Source of the DNA: Vibrio sp. 10N.261.55.A7
Lineage (GTDB): Bacteria > Pseudomonadota > Gammaproteobacteria > Enterobacterales > Vibrionaceae
Assembly (NCBI RefSeq): GCF_002877365.1
Contig: NZ_MCWZ01000277.1
Coordinates: 1 to 64,000, forward strand
Length of the DNA stretch: 64,000 bases
Direction: 5' to 3'
This document shows, one piece after another, positions 1 through 8,488 of the stretch; position 1 is the first letter of the stretch; every line of letters starts with the position of its first letter. The notes beneath the pieces are model-generated. The model searched no databases, was not told the DNA's origin, and saw only the letters and a list, made by a program, of their open reading frames with translations. The position numbers were made by a program, and so were the translations under genes.

Positions 1-2
1 CA

Positions 3-311
3 ATGAACCCGATTCAGGGCACGCCTAGCCTACCAATCGAAGACGAGGCAACACCTGAAGCGGACAACGGCCGCAGCGTAGATAAAGCCGCTGAGAACAT
101 GTGGATCTTGTCGACACACGGTGAAATCGACGGTTACATTATTCTAGAAAATGGTGGCGTGACAATACGTGATAGTGAGCGTAATGAAATTGGTCACTGG
201 TCCCCTAAGAACCAAATTGCGCTAAACCTGAGTGATGTAAGAAATAAAGTTAAGTCTTTAACTCAAGAGCAGCGTGACACAATAAAAAGGCACCTTCGTG
301 GCCGTAAATAA
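3..311 (+). CDS. hypothetical protein, possibly 5'-truncated
   Basis: A 102-residue acidic, soluble protein with no signal peptide or membrane segment. The first ATG lies two bases from the window edge, so the real start may be upstream. The middle holds a stretch suggesting small beta strands (GYIILENGGVTIRDSE), and the C terminus is basic and helical (EQRDTIKRHLRGRK). I do not recognise the family. A perfect hairpin follows the stop, so it is the last gene of its transcript. Confidence 0.55.
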   Translation: MNPIQGTPSLPIEDEATPEADNGRSVDKAAENMWILSTHGEIDGYIILENGGVTIRDSERNEIGHWSPKNQIALNLSDVRNKVKSLTQEQRDTIKRHLRGRK

Positions 312-334
312 GATAATGAGTTAATTGTCTTAAT

Positions 335-356
335 AAGCCCTCTATTCAGAGGGCTT
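335..356 (+). terminator. intrinsic terminator-like hairpin
   Basis: AAGCCCTCT and AGAGGGCTT form a perfect 9-bp stem with a 4-base loop, 24 bases after the stop at 311. The tail is only loosely T-rich. Confidence 0.7.
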
Positions 357-405
357 CAACTTCAATTTTCCAGCTAAGGACAGTGACGATACAAAGAGAA
401 TTCGC

Positions 406-1137
406 TTGAAAAAAATATCCATTTCCCTTCTATGCTTCATGTCTTTCTTTGCATTCTCAGAAAATAAAGATGGCCAAGAATTTGAATCCGATGTTCTAGC
501 ATTCATCACTGACACGTTCGATATTACCGTTAGCAATTCAAATTTTTTAGATGAACGATCTAATGACTATATTTTCACACTTAGCGGTTCATATAACCTG
601 AATGAGACTTGGAGAGTATTCGGCTCTATCGATACTAGCGAATATGCTGACATTGGCTTTGGTTACTCATTTTTTATGGCCGATCGTATTTACAATGAAA
701 TTACAATATCTGCCGGCGCTGACACTAACGGGACAACGGTTTACACAACCGGACTGTTTTCTGCGACGAAATGGAAAAGCTTTATTTTTTATACCAACTT
801 TGAAGGGCAATACATTGGGTATGAATTTGATACGGATCCCTATCCTCTTACCATAGAAAAATCAGAATTCATGTTCAACAAACTCATTGGTTCAGTGTAC
901 GAAGTCAGTAGCTGGTTTTCTTTCACCGTAGCCTATGGTCACGACAAATCGCATTACAATCACTGGACAATCAATGATCATAGTTTTACTACAACGCCTC
1001 AGGAAACAGTCAGAGATTATATTAGTTTGGGTGCGATTGTGAATTTATGGGGAGTAAAGCCAAACATTTCCCACCGGTTCGATCTAAAGAATAGCGAAGA
1101 AAATTACTGGGATATCAGTGTATCGTTTGATTTTTAG
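406..1137 (+). CDS. exported protein, probable small outer-membrane beta-barrel
   Basis: The 243-residue product begins with a typical signal peptide (MKKISISLLCFMSFFAFS, cleavage near ENKDG). The rest is rich in alternating aromatic and polar residues (YIFTLSGSYNL, WRVFGSIDTSEYADIGFGYSF) and ends in a terminal phenylalanine (ISVSFDF), as outer-membrane barrels do. The start is a TTG with AAAGAGA 6-8 bases upstream; no in-frame ATG would preserve the signal peptide. It is a single gene between two hairpins. Family and ligand are unknown; the barrel assignment is inference from composition and C terminus. Confidence 0.7.
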   Translation: MKKISISLLCFMSFFAFSENKDGQEFESDVLAFITDTFDITVSNSNFLDERSNDYIFTLSGSYNLNETWRVFGSIDTSEYADIGFGYSFFMADRIYNEITISAGADTNGTTVYTTGLFSATKWKSFIFYTNFEGQYIGYEFDTDPYPLTIEKSEFMFNKLIGSVYEVSSWFSFTVAYGHDKSHYNHWTINDHSFTTTPQETVRDYISLGAIVNLWGVKPNISHRFDLKNSEENYWDISVSFDF

Positions 1138-1154
1138 ATTCGGTATAACATCAA

Positions 1155-1179
1155 CCCCTACTTCATTTAGCAGTAGGGG
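1155..1179. terminator. hairpin between convergent genes
   Basis: CCCCTACT and AGTAGGGG form an 8-bp perfect stem between the convergent exported-protein gene and yccF. The T-tract is short, so it is a moderate call. Confidence 0.55.
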
Positions 1180-1206
1180 AGCTTTACCTACATTCCGAAT
1201 AAATCA

Positions 1207-1638
1207 CTAACGATAAGATGAGTATTTCGCCGCAGCAGCTTCCTCTTTCGGAACAATCGTTTTACCAATAGGAGCTAGTGATATTAGCGCAAGCTTTAAG
1301 TGCTGTAGCGCGAATGGAATACCAATGATGGTAATAAAACAAGCAACAGCCGATAAAACATGCCCAATCGCCAACCATACGCCCGCAAGAACAAACCAAA
1401 TCACGTTACCAATAAACCCGAAAGGGCTGGTTCCAATATCAGTTTGATTGGTGAGTTCATCACGAGCTATCGCTTCTTGCCCTAAGGGAAAGAATGAAAA
1501 GTTGCCCATGACAAAACATGCTCTTCCCCATGGAATCCCGATAATGCTGATAAAGGCGAGTATTCCAAACATCCACCACATCAGTCCCATGAAAACGCCG
1601 CCAAATAAAAACCAAATAATATTACCTAAAGTACGCAT
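1207..1638 (-). CDS. yccF: YccF-family inner membrane protein
   Basis: A 143-residue protein with the two YccF repeats, each beginning GNIIWFLFGG or GNVIWFVLAG and carrying an IIGIPWG / IIGIPFA hydrophobic turn. There are two to four membrane segments and a short basic C-terminal tail. The family is an inner-membrane protein of unknown function (DUF307). AGGAGT lies four bases upstream of the ATG, supporting the start. It is apparently monocistronic. The length is close to E. coli YccF (148 residues). Confidence 0.9.
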   Translation of the reverse strand: MRTLGNIIWFLFGGVFMGLMWWMFGILAFISIIGIPWGRACFVMGNFSFFPLGQEAIARDELTNQTDIGTSPFGFIGNVIWFVLAGVWLAIGHVLSAVACFITIIGIPFALQHLKLALISLAPIGKTIVPKEEAAAAKYSSYR

Positions 1639-1779
1639 AATAACTCCTGTTCCAATACCGCATTGATTTCAAACTCATTAGATTCATAAAGATTACTTCG
1701 CCCTAATTTCAATCTATCCAAATCGGTCTAATAAGCTTTAATCTATCAACCTTGGATTAACACAAAATGAACTGACTTG

Positions 1780-2502
1780 TTATATTGCTTGCCACACGGC
1801 CGTTATTCCACTTATTGAACACAGCAATAGCGCCCCTAATCGAATCTTCTCTTTTGGCAAAGATTGAGTTGTCATCATTGCCAATTTATAACCTAACCAA
1901 GCGGCAGGAATGAGCGGAATGGTGATCCAAAGGTGATGCGTATTAAGGAATCCCGCAGGTATCTGGATAATCAAAGAAATGATAGAACTAAACACAAAGA
2001 ATGCCGATAGATTACCACGTAACTGATTGGCTTCTTGGTGTTGAAGAAGCAACGCCATCGGTGGGCCGCCTATCGATGAACTTGTACCAAAAAAACCAGA
2101 AAAGAATCCTGCAACCCCCATACGCATTGGCGTAGGCTCTATACGAAACGGTAACAAGCTGACAGCTACCGCAAACAAAACGAGCAGCCCTAGCCACAGT
2201 GCCAATACATCAGTGGACACCATGACCAATAAAAAACCACCGGCAACAGAGCCTGGTACTCGTCCAATGAGGGCCATTTTCAAGCCTCCAATAGAAACGT
2301 TTGATCGGTGTTTCATGGCATTCAGTATTGAAATGAAAAGAGCCACGAGACAGATTGGTGCGGGAACGTAATCAGGAGAAACGAGAAACAACAATGGCGC
2401 TGCAACGATGGCTAATCCGAAGCCTATTGCCGTTTGCACAAACGAGCCCAAGAAAATGAGAAACATGGCAATTAACGCAGGGGTCGTTATCCACTCAGAC
2501 AC
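1780..2502 (-). CDS. sulfite exporter TauE/SafE family permease
   Basis: A 240-residue integral membrane protein with about eight hydrophobic segments. The repeated half motifs typical of the family are visible: GSFVQTAIGFGLAIVAAP near residue 20 and GFFSGFFGTSSSIGGPPMAL near residue 130. Members export sulfite, sulfoacetate or related organosulfur anions; the substrate cannot be read here. The start is GTG with GGAGC six bases upstream. There is no sulfur-metabolism neighbour, so the role stays open. Confidence 0.88.
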   Translation of the reverse strand: MSEWITTPALIAMFLIFLGSFVQTAIGFGLAIVAAPLLFLVSPDYVPAPICLVALFISILNAMKHRSNVSIGGLKMALIGRVPGSVAGGFLLVMVSTDVLALWLGLLVLFAVAVSLLPFRIEPTPMRMGVAGFFSGFFGTSSSIGGPPMALLLQHQEANQLRGNLSAFFVFSSIISLIIQIPAGFLNTHHLWITIPLIPAAWLGYKLAMMTTQSLPKEKIRLGALLLCSISGITAVWQAI

Positions 2503-2584
2503 AATACAGCTCCTTAATGAGCGACATAAAAAACCATCATAATCTATTCATGTGAATATTGAATAACTAATTAAATTTAAAAAT

Positions 2585-2607
2585 AAAGCTGACATTTCGC
2601 CAGCTTT
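2585..2607 (-). terminator. terminator of the kef operon
   Basis: On the minus strand AAAGCTG and CAGCTTT pair around a 9-base loop and are followed by ATTTTTAAATT. The hairpin lies 30 bases past the antiporter stop. Confidence 0.75.
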
Positions 2608-2636
2608 ACCTTAAGTCACGACTTACTTGACGTTAG

Positions 2637-4568
2637 TTATTCCGTCGATGCTTGATCGTCAAAATCATCAGCATAGCCTTTCGGCGGAGGTGTCCACCCT
2701 CGCTCGGCACGTGTGTGTTTGTCACTCCGATCAACTTGCATTTCCTTCGCCATATGCTGCTCTAAGTGCATGAACAATTCGCGGTAGTTATTATCAAAAC
2801 GCTCACCTTCAGAGTCGTCCTGCCAAGCCGCATAGAGTAAATCTGACTTCTTCTGCTCGACTCGTTTATACGTTACCTTGCGTTGTTCAACATAGAATGG
2901 GTGAAGCCCCATGACTTTCATGACATGTCCACCAGTTTCAAGAGAAGAGTGATACGTTTCCAGTTCAATGTAATCCGCGCCAGCCTGCTTTAACCTATAG
3001 CCATGGCCCCGGTCAAATGCACGAGCAATAATCGATACATGAGGATGGCTATGTTTAACATACTTAACCAATTCCACGCTGCTCTCTTGGTTATCTAAGC
3101 CAATTACGATCGCTTTTGCTTCATCAATACCTGCAGTGTGAAGCAGATCTGGACGAGTAGCGTCACCGTAATAGGCTTGTGTACCAATCTTTCTCATGAC
3201 ATCAACTTGATTCGCTTGATGATCAAGCACCACCGTTTTAACACCATTAGACACCAAAAGGCGATTGACGATTTGGCCAAAACGACCGATTCCTACAATG
3301 ATGACTGAACCCGATTCATCAATACTATCCGCTTCTCGATCATTTGACTGCTCCACAAATTTAGGAAGAATGACCTTATCAAAAAGAATAAACAGCCCAG
3401 GTGTGAAGAACATAGACAGAGCAACAACCAGCGACAAGGTTTGAGCAATGTCTGTTGGTAATACATGGTTTTGTACTGAGAAGCCGAGTAATACAAAACC
3501 AAACTCCCCTGCCTGCGCCAAACTCAAGGCAAATAGCCATCTATCACTGCCTTTTATCTTGAAAATGATCGCCAGTAGGTACAGAACGGCACCTTTTAGG
3601 GCCATGACCCCAATTGTCAAACCCATGATAATGAAGAATTGATCAAACAGGGTCGAAAACTGAATACCCGCCCCAACCGTGATAAAGAACAAACCGAGTA
3701 GCAGTCCTTTAAACGGATCAATATTGGATTCTAATTCATGTCTGAATTCACTGTTGGCAAGCACCACCCCCGCTAGGAAAGTGCCAAGAGCAGGCGACAA
3801 ACCGACTAAACTCATTAATGCCGCAATGCCAACGACGAGCATGAGCGCTGTTGCCGTGAAGATTTCGCGAAGCCCAGAGCTTGCGACAAAACGAAAAAGC
3901 GGCCGACTTAAATAGTGCCCACCGATCACAACAGCAGCAATCGATGCCATGATGACCAAACCGTACGCCCAACCAGGAAGACCAACCACTAGGCTTAATT
4001 CTTCATGATGAGCAGAAGCATCCACCGCCGCGTTTTGTGCTTGTTCAACAAGTTCAGGTAGTGCGAGAAGCGGGATAAAGGCTAACATTGGGATGACGGC
4101 AATATCTTGGAACAACAAAACAGAGAACGCGTTTTTGCCACCTTCTGTTTTATTTAACCCCTTCTCATTAAACGTTTGCAGAACGATCGCCGTTGAAGAA
4201 AGCGCAAAGATCAATCCTATCGTTAGCGAAAGACTCCAGACTAAGCCAAAGGACTGCGCAATCAACATAACCGCAATCGTCGTGCCACCCACTTGGAGGC
4301 CGCCTAACCCCATGAGCCGATTTCGCATGGCCCACAGCATTTTAGGCTCAAGCTCTAATCCGACTAAAAACAGCATCATGACCACGCCGAATTCAGCAAA
4401 ATGTTGGATTGTCGTGGTTTCTTCACCCACTAACCCGATCACCGGCCCAATCACAACGCCAGCAATCAGATAACCCAGCACCGACCCTAGCCCTAACCTT
4501 TTCGCGATAGGAACGGCAATCACAGCAGCTATTAAATAAATAAATGCCTGTAAAAATAGACCCGTCAT
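2637..4568 (-). CDS. Kef-type (CPA2) glutathione-gated K+/H+ antiporter
   Basis: A 643-residue protein. The N-terminal two thirds is a CPA2 antiporter with about twelve membrane segments (RLGLGSVLGYLIAGVVIGP near residue 25, LLFQDIAVIPMLAFIPLL near residue 150). The regulatory loop HELESNIDPFKGLL matches the KefC Q-loop. The C-terminal third is an RCK/TrkA-N domain with GIGRFGQ and YYGDATRPDLLHTAG. In E. coli KefB and KefC release K+ and acidify the cytoplasm when glutathione adducts of electrophiles bind. It overlaps the upstream flavoprotein gene by four bases (ATGA). The N terminus looks more like KefC and the tail is longer than either E. coli paralogue, so I leave the letter open. Confidence 0.92.
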   Translation of the reverse strand: MTGLFLQAFIYLIAAVIAVPIAKRLGLGSVLGYLIAGVVIGPVIGLVGEETTTIQHFAEFGVVMMLFLVGLELEPKMLWAMRNRLMGLGGLQVGGTTIAVMLIAQSFGLVWSLSLTIGLIFALSSTAIVLQTFNEKGLNKTEGGKNAFSVLLFQDIAVIPMLAFIPLLALPELVEQAQNAAVDASAHHEELSLVVGLPGWAYGLVIMASIAAVVIGGHYLSRPLFRFVASSGLREIFTATALMLVVGIAALMSLVGLSPALGTFLAGVVLANSEFRHELESNIDPFKGLLLGLFFITVGAGIQFSTLFDQFFIIMGLTIGVMALKGAVLYLLAIIFKIKGSDRWLFALSLAQAGEFGFVLLGFSVQNHVLPTDIAQTLSLVVALSMFFTPGLFILFDKVILPKFVEQSNDREADSIDESGSVIIVGIGRFGQIVNRLLVSNGVKTVVLDHQANQVDVMRKIGTQAYYGDATRPDLLHTAGIDEAKAIVIGLDNQESSVELVKYVKHSHPHVSIIARAFDRGHGYRLKQAGADYIELETYHSSLETGGHVMKVMGLHPFYVEQRKVTYKRVEQKKSDLLYAAWQDDSEGERFDNNYRELFMHLEQHMAKEMQVDRSDKHTRAERGWTPPPKGYADDFDDQASTE

Positions 4569-5185
4569 TTTAGAACTCCATCGGCTGATACATCGATAAT
4601 CGCATTCAACTTCTCGGCCTTAGCCGCCTTTTCTAAGTCAATGTTATCTTCACTCAAATCTCGAAGCAGAGTTGCCCACTGCTCTACGTGATCGGCAATG
4701 CGATTCTCTTCTAAAGCAGTGCGTGAACCAAATAAGGCAAATGGCGCGAGGTAATTCATTCCTGTTAATGATGCGGTTTGCTCAAGAGGTTGCAGCAACT
4801 GGCGAATGGTAAAGTGGTTGTACCCATCGCTTTGGTACGCATCCGCTTTACCGCCTGCAGTGATCGCGCAAAAGAAGGTTTTACCTACCAGTTCCTTGCC
4901 ATCGTGGCCGTAAGCAAAACCGTACTCTAGTACTAGGTCTTGCCACTCTTTGAGTATTGCTGGTGTGGAATACCAGTAGAGCGGGAACTGGAAAATAACA
5001 ATATCGTGCTCTTTTAGTCGCTGCTGTTCGCTGTCAATGTTGATATCAAAAGTGGGATAAAGAGCGTAGAGATCAACAGCCGTAACGTTAGGGATCGTAG
5101 ACGCCTTATTATAAAGCAACTGATTGACTTCAGAGCGATGCTGCGACGGATGGGCGTATAAAACCAACACCTTTTTCTTTTCCAT
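4565..5185 (-). CDS. Kef ancillary NAD(P)H oxidoreductase (KefF/KefG type)
   Basis: A 206-residue flavodoxin-fold quinone reductase-like protein. It opens with VLVLYAHPSQHRSEVN, the FMN phosphate loop of the family. FQFPLYWYSTPAILKEWQD and AYGHDGKELVGKT follow, matching KefF/KefG. These proteins bind the cytoplasmic face of Kef antiporters and are needed for full efflux. Its stop overlaps the antiporter start by four bases, which implies translational coupling. The start ATG is followed by a lysine run (MEKKK). Confidence 0.9.
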   Translation of the reverse strand: MEKKKVLVLYAHPSQHRSEVNQLLYNKASTIPNVTAVDLYALYPTFDINIDSEQQRLKEHDIVIFQFPLYWYSTPAILKEWQDLVLEYGFAYGHDGKELVGKTFFCAITAGGKADAYQSDGYNHFTIRQLLQPLEQTASLTGMNYLAPFALFGSRTALEENRIADHVEQWATLLRDLSEDNIDLEKAAKAEKLNAIIDVSADGVLK

Positions 5186-5278
5186 ACTGCCTCTTTACTT
5201 ATCAACTATATGAATACCTTAATCTTAAATTATTATCACTAATCTCCAGATAAACAACGTTTTACTGCAGATAGTATG

Positions 5279-5308
5279 AAAAAGCCCATCAATGCAGACG
5301 GGCTTTTT
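5279..5308 (-). terminator. terminator after the MFS gene
   Basis: AAAAAGCCC and GGGCTTTTT form a perfect 9-bp stem with a 12-base loop. It lies 26 bases downstream of the MFS stop on the minus strand, with T-rich flanks. Confidence 0.85.
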
Positions 5309-5333
5309 CTCATTTCTCAGTTTTAGCTTGTAA

Positions 5334-6542
5334 TCAACTCTGAAGGGCTAATCGAGCAACGGGTTTATCATTGATAGGTAAATGAATCAGTGCCGCAGCA
5401 AATGCAAGAACCACCGTCGACCACCAAATTGGATCATAGGAACCATAGTAATCATACATACGCCCACCAGCCCATGCGCCCAAGAAACTCCCAACCTGGT
5501 GAGTAAAGAAGACCAAGCCATACAAGGTAGACAAATATCGAGCACCGAAAATTTGGCGTACTAAGCCTGATGTGAGTGGCACCGTTCCCAGCCAACAAAA
5601 GCCGATGGCAGCGCCAAAAATAGCGGCGGTACTCTCTGTGACAGGAAGAGTGACAAATGCACCTATCACCAAAGTACGCATTAAGTACAAAGATGACATC
5701 ACGTGTCGTTTATTAAATCGGTCACCCATAACACCCCAGAAGTACGATCCAAAGATGTTAAAAATACCCACGTAAGCCAATGCCATTGCTGCGCTGGATG
5801 CAGGAAGACTTTTGTCCGCTAGATAACTGGGTAAGTGAGTTGCAATAAACATCACATGGAAACCACATACAAAGAAACCAGCATGAATAAGCCAGTATCC
5901 TTTATGGGAAAACGCTTCTTTAAGTGCCTGTTTCAACGTTTGAGTTTCATCTTGCTTCTGCAAAGATTGATCCGACGACTTAGCCGTTTTCATAAACATC
6001 GCAAACGCAATCATCGCGGTACAAAGCAGTGCAAAAGCCTGCATCGCTCCCTGCCAGTCATAATGCGTCATCAAAGTTTGAGCACCAGGGATCATGGCGA
6101 ACATACCAAATGATCCTGCCGCTGTGGTTAGACCAAACGCTTTCGCCGCATGTTGCGCAGGCACGACTTTGGCCACTGCACCTAGCACAATGACATAGCT
6201 TGTTGCGCTTAAACCCAAACCAACCAAAACACCAAGTGACAGATACAGCATGCTTGGCTCTACCGTAATGGAGGTAAGATAGAGGCCCGCTGCGTAAGAG
6301 ACCGCACCCAAGATAACAATGCGTTTGGCCCCCCACTTATCAGCGGCCATGCCAACAAAGGGCTGGAACACCCCAAACAGCAAATTCTGTAAGGCAATCG
6401 CAAAACTAAAGAACTCGCGACCTGTGCCGAAAAAGTCCGAGATCGGCATCATAAAGATACCAAACGACTGTCTGATCCCTAGACAAATAATAAGAATGCC
6501 TATGCCTAGCCATACTAAAGGGGGAAATCGAAAAATACTCAT
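5334..6542 (-). CDS. MFS transporter
   Basis: A 402-residue protein with twelve hydrophobic segments. The family A-loop is visible as GMAADKWGAKRIVILG after the second helix and again as GVMGDRFNKRHVMSSL in the second half. It resembles the monocarboxylate/oxalate-formate-type branch, but no substrate can be assigned. Twenty-three bases upstream lies the histidine-rich small protein gene, so the two are very likely cotranscribed. A strong terminator follows. Confidence 0.88.
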   Translation of the reverse strand: MSIFRFPPLVWLGIGILIICLGIRQSFGIFMMPISDFFGTGREFFSFAIALQNLLFGVFQPFVGMAADKWGAKRIVILGAVSYAAGLYLTSITVEPSMLYLSLGVLVGLGLSATSYVIVLGAVAKVVPAQHAAKAFGLTTAAGSFGMFAMIPGAQTLMTHYDWQGAMQAFALLCTAMIAFAMFMKTAKSSDQSLQKQDETQTLKQALKEAFSHKGYWLIHAGFFVCGFHVMFIATHLPSYLADKSLPASSAAMALAYVGIFNIFGSYFWGVMGDRFNKRHVMSSLYLMRTLVIGAFVTLPVTESTAAIFGAAIGFCWLGTVPLTSGLVRQIFGARYLSTLYGLVFFTHQVGSFLGAWAGGRMYDYYGSYDPIWWSTVVLAFAAALIHLPINDKPVARLALQS

Positions 6543-6565
6543 ACAATGTTCTTCGTAATTATTAG

Positions 6566-6742
6566 TTAATGATGATGGTGAGAATGATCTATATCAGCCG
6601 TATGCTGATGACAGCCGCTATTAATGGCTTGTTCTGCTAACAACTCCAACAACGCTGGCGAGTGATGCACAGCGACTAACGACAAAGCGAGCAGCAACGC
6701 CATTCTCATCAACTGAGCAAGGGTAGATTGTGACGACCACAT
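6566..6742 (-). CDS. small histidine-rich membrane-type protein
   Basis: A 58-codon ORF, found by reading the minus strand between the MFS gene and the rhodanese. It starts MWSSQSTLAQLMRM, has one hydrophobic segment (ALLLALSLVAVHHSPALLELL, about residues 15-34) and ends CHQHTADIDHSHHHH. Six of the last fifteen residues are histidine and one cysteine precedes them, so metal binding is plausible. An AAGGGG stretch lies about nine bases upstream of the ATG. It ends 23 bases before the MFS start. I do not recognise a named family. Function is inference only: a metal-binding or sensing accessory to the transporter. Confidence 0.65.
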   Translation of the reverse strand: MWSSQSTLAQLMRMALLLALSLVAVHHSPALLELLAEQAINSGCHQHTADIDHSHHHH

Positions 6743-6744
6743 GG

Positions 6745-6810
6745 CTAAAGCCCCTTTTGTTCACAGGTCTGTTCGAATAAAAAGAGCGCGAAGTGTAGTG
6801 AACTATTCAT
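6745..6810 (-). CDS. possible 21-residue leader peptide
   Basis: A 21-codon ORF (MNSSLHFALFLFEQTCEQKG plus a final leucine) with GGAG five bases upstream of its ATG. Its TAG lies two bases before the ATG of the His-rich protein (TAGCCATG), an arrangement typical of translational coupling. There is no homology support. It may be a chance ORF, but its Shine-Dalgarno and its abutting position argue for translation. Confidence 0.35.
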   Translation of the reverse strand: MNSSLHFALFLFEQTCEQKGL

Positions 6811-6840
6811 AATGACTCCAATGACTTTTAGTAACAAACC

Positions 6841-6859
6841 CTATGCATTTTATGCATAG
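6841..6859. promoter_or_regulatory. 19-base palindrome upstream of the small-protein/MFS operon
   Basis: CTATGCAT and ATGCATAG are perfect 8-base arms around TTT. The palindrome lies between the rhodanese stop and the leader ORF. No U-tract follows on either strand, so an operator is more likely than a terminator. The binding factor is unknown. Confidence 0.4.
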
Positions 6860-6876
6860 ACTTTGTCGACTCTAAA

Positions 6877-7281
6877 TCACTCTTCATTGAGAGGGATAAG
6901 AGAAAACCCTTCGTCTATCCAACCCGTCACACCACCAATCATTTTCTTCACCGGACGCCCCAATTTAGCGAGCCTAATAGCGGCTTTTTCCGTACCGTTG
7001 CAATGTGGGCCTGCACAATAAACAACAAACAATGTGTCTTTTGAGTATTCGTCTAGACGCTTCTCATTAAGCCTTGGATGAGGGATATTAACTGCACCTT
7101 CTATGTGCCCAATCTGAAACAACTCCTCTCCTCGGACATCAAGCAGCACGAAGTCTTGACGCCCATTGGTCATCGCATGGTGAACATCCCAGCAATCAGC
7201 TTCAAACTGAAGTAATGTCTGAAAATGTGCTAGCGCGGCGTCACTGTCCGCAGCGGGTATTCTAGAAACTGCACTCGTCAT
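6877..7281 (-). CDS. rhodanese-like domain protein
   Basis: A 134-residue single-domain rhodanese. It has the LLDVRGEELFQIGHIEGAVN motif near residue 50 and the active-site loop VVYCAGPHCNGTEKAA around residue 90, where the first cysteine is the expected sulfur carrier. It ends with the GGVTGWIDEGF motif. Transcribed divergently from the FtrA/GlxA-type regulator about 140 bases away. That pairing (regulator plus single-domain rhodanese) suggests regulation by the neighbour, but the physiological sulfur acceptor is unknown. Confidence 0.9.
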   Translation of the reverse strand: MTSAVSRIPAADSDAALAHFQTLLQFEADCWDVHHAMTNGRQDFVLLDVRGEELFQIGHIEGAVNIPHPRLNEKRLDEYSKDTLFVVYCAGPHCNGTEKAAIRLAKLGRPVKKMIGGVTGWIDEGFSLIPLNEE

Positions 7282-7419
7282 AATAAGTCCTTTTGATTAA
7301 CAAATATCGCCTTACGGCAAGAGAGACCATTATTAATGCCTGAACAACATTTAAACACTGGCGCAAAAGACATGGTTCGTTAATAATAAGCCAAGATGTC
7401 AGATAGAAAGGAAATGAAG

Positions 7420-8361
7420 ATGAAAGTCGCGATACTCTCTCATGCCCACGTCTCTTTATTCGAGATTGCATGCGCAGTCGAACTGTTCGCCCTACCAAGG
7501 CCAGAATTCGAATCTTGGTATCAAGCTGATGTCATCAATCTAGGCTGCGACACAATTAACAGCACAGCAGGTGTTGGTTTAATTACACGCCAGGTTTCCT
7601 CACTCGAGGAGTATGATTTGCTCGTTGTACCAAGCTGGCCAACAACCGCGCAACCCATCCCAAGCCTGATTCAGCAAGAAGTCACGAAATTTCACCATCA
7701 GAATAAACGTCTACTGTCTTTTTGCTCCGGCGCGTTTTTGCTCGCCGAGCTCGGTATCCTAAATGATAAAAAGGCCACCACTCATTGGCGTTTTGAATCT
7801 ACCTTTCGCGAGCGTTTCCCCCGCGTCGAATACGCATCAAATGTGCTTTACGTTTTTGATGGAAACATAGGGTGCTCGGCAGGCAGCGCGGCGGGGCTCG
7901 ATCTTGGCCTAGCGGTCATTCGACAGGATTTTGGTTACCAAATAGCCAATCAGGTTGCGAAGCGTTTGGTCGTGTCAGGGCACCGTAATGGCGGGCAATC
8001 TCAGTTTGTCGATTCACCCATCTTAGAAGTGCCAAATCAGTTTTCCCACGCCATTGAGTGGGCTATTGATAACATCAGTGGAGCGATAAACATTGATGAT
8101 CTTGCCGTTAAAGCCAACATGTCACGCCGAACCTTCGACAGGAAATTTCGAGCGAGCTTTAACCTTTCGCCGAAAGAGTGGTTAATCAACCAAAGAGTAG
8201 AACGAGCAAAAGGCTTGCTGGAAAGCAGTACAATGCCAATTGAACAGCTCTCTCAAGCAGCAGGGTTCGATACAGCAATGACAATGCGGCACCACTTTCG
8301 CCAACTCGTCGGCGTTGCCCCAAAAACGTATCGACAGCAATTTTATCGTGATACTCCATAG
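7420..8361 (+). CDS. GlxA/FtrA-type AraC-family transcriptional regulator
   Basis: The N-terminal half (residues about 1-190) is a DJ-1/PfpI, class I GATase-like domain with the nucleophile-elbow region LLSFCSGAFLLAELG. The C-terminal half holds two AraC helix-turn-helix motifs (INIDDLAVKANMSRRTFDR and IEQLSQAAGFDTAMTMRHHF), ending VAPKTYRQQF. Length and architecture match FtrA-like regulators. GAAAGGAA at 7406-7413 positions the start at the ATG at 7420 (MKVAIL) rather than the upstream in-frame ATGs at 7396 and 7414. It faces the rhodanese gene, a probable target. The ligand is unknown. Confidence 0.88.
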   Translation: MKVAILSHAHVSLFEIACAVELFALPRPEFESWYQADVINLGCDTINSTAGVGLITRQVSSLEEYDLLVVPSWPTTAQPIPSLIQQEVTKFHHQNKRLLSFCSGAFLLAELGILNDKKATTHWRFESTFRERFPRVEYASNVLYVFDGNIGCSAGSAAGLDLGLAVIRQDFGYQIANQVAKRLVVSGHRNGGQSQFVDSPILEVPNQFSHAIEWAIDNISGAINIDDLAVKANMSRRTFDRKFRASFNLSPKEWLINQRVERAKGLLESSTMPIEQLSQAAGFDTAMTMRHHFRQLVGVAPKTYRQQFYRDTP

Positions 8362-8488
8362 ACGAAGGCTTATAAAAGCGCGCGGTAATTTACGCGTTGG
8401 AAATGCACGAATCAATCTTAAAGCCATACTAGACATAAGCTTCAGCAAATTCATTACAACGACATCCACATTGGGAAGTGAAACGACG

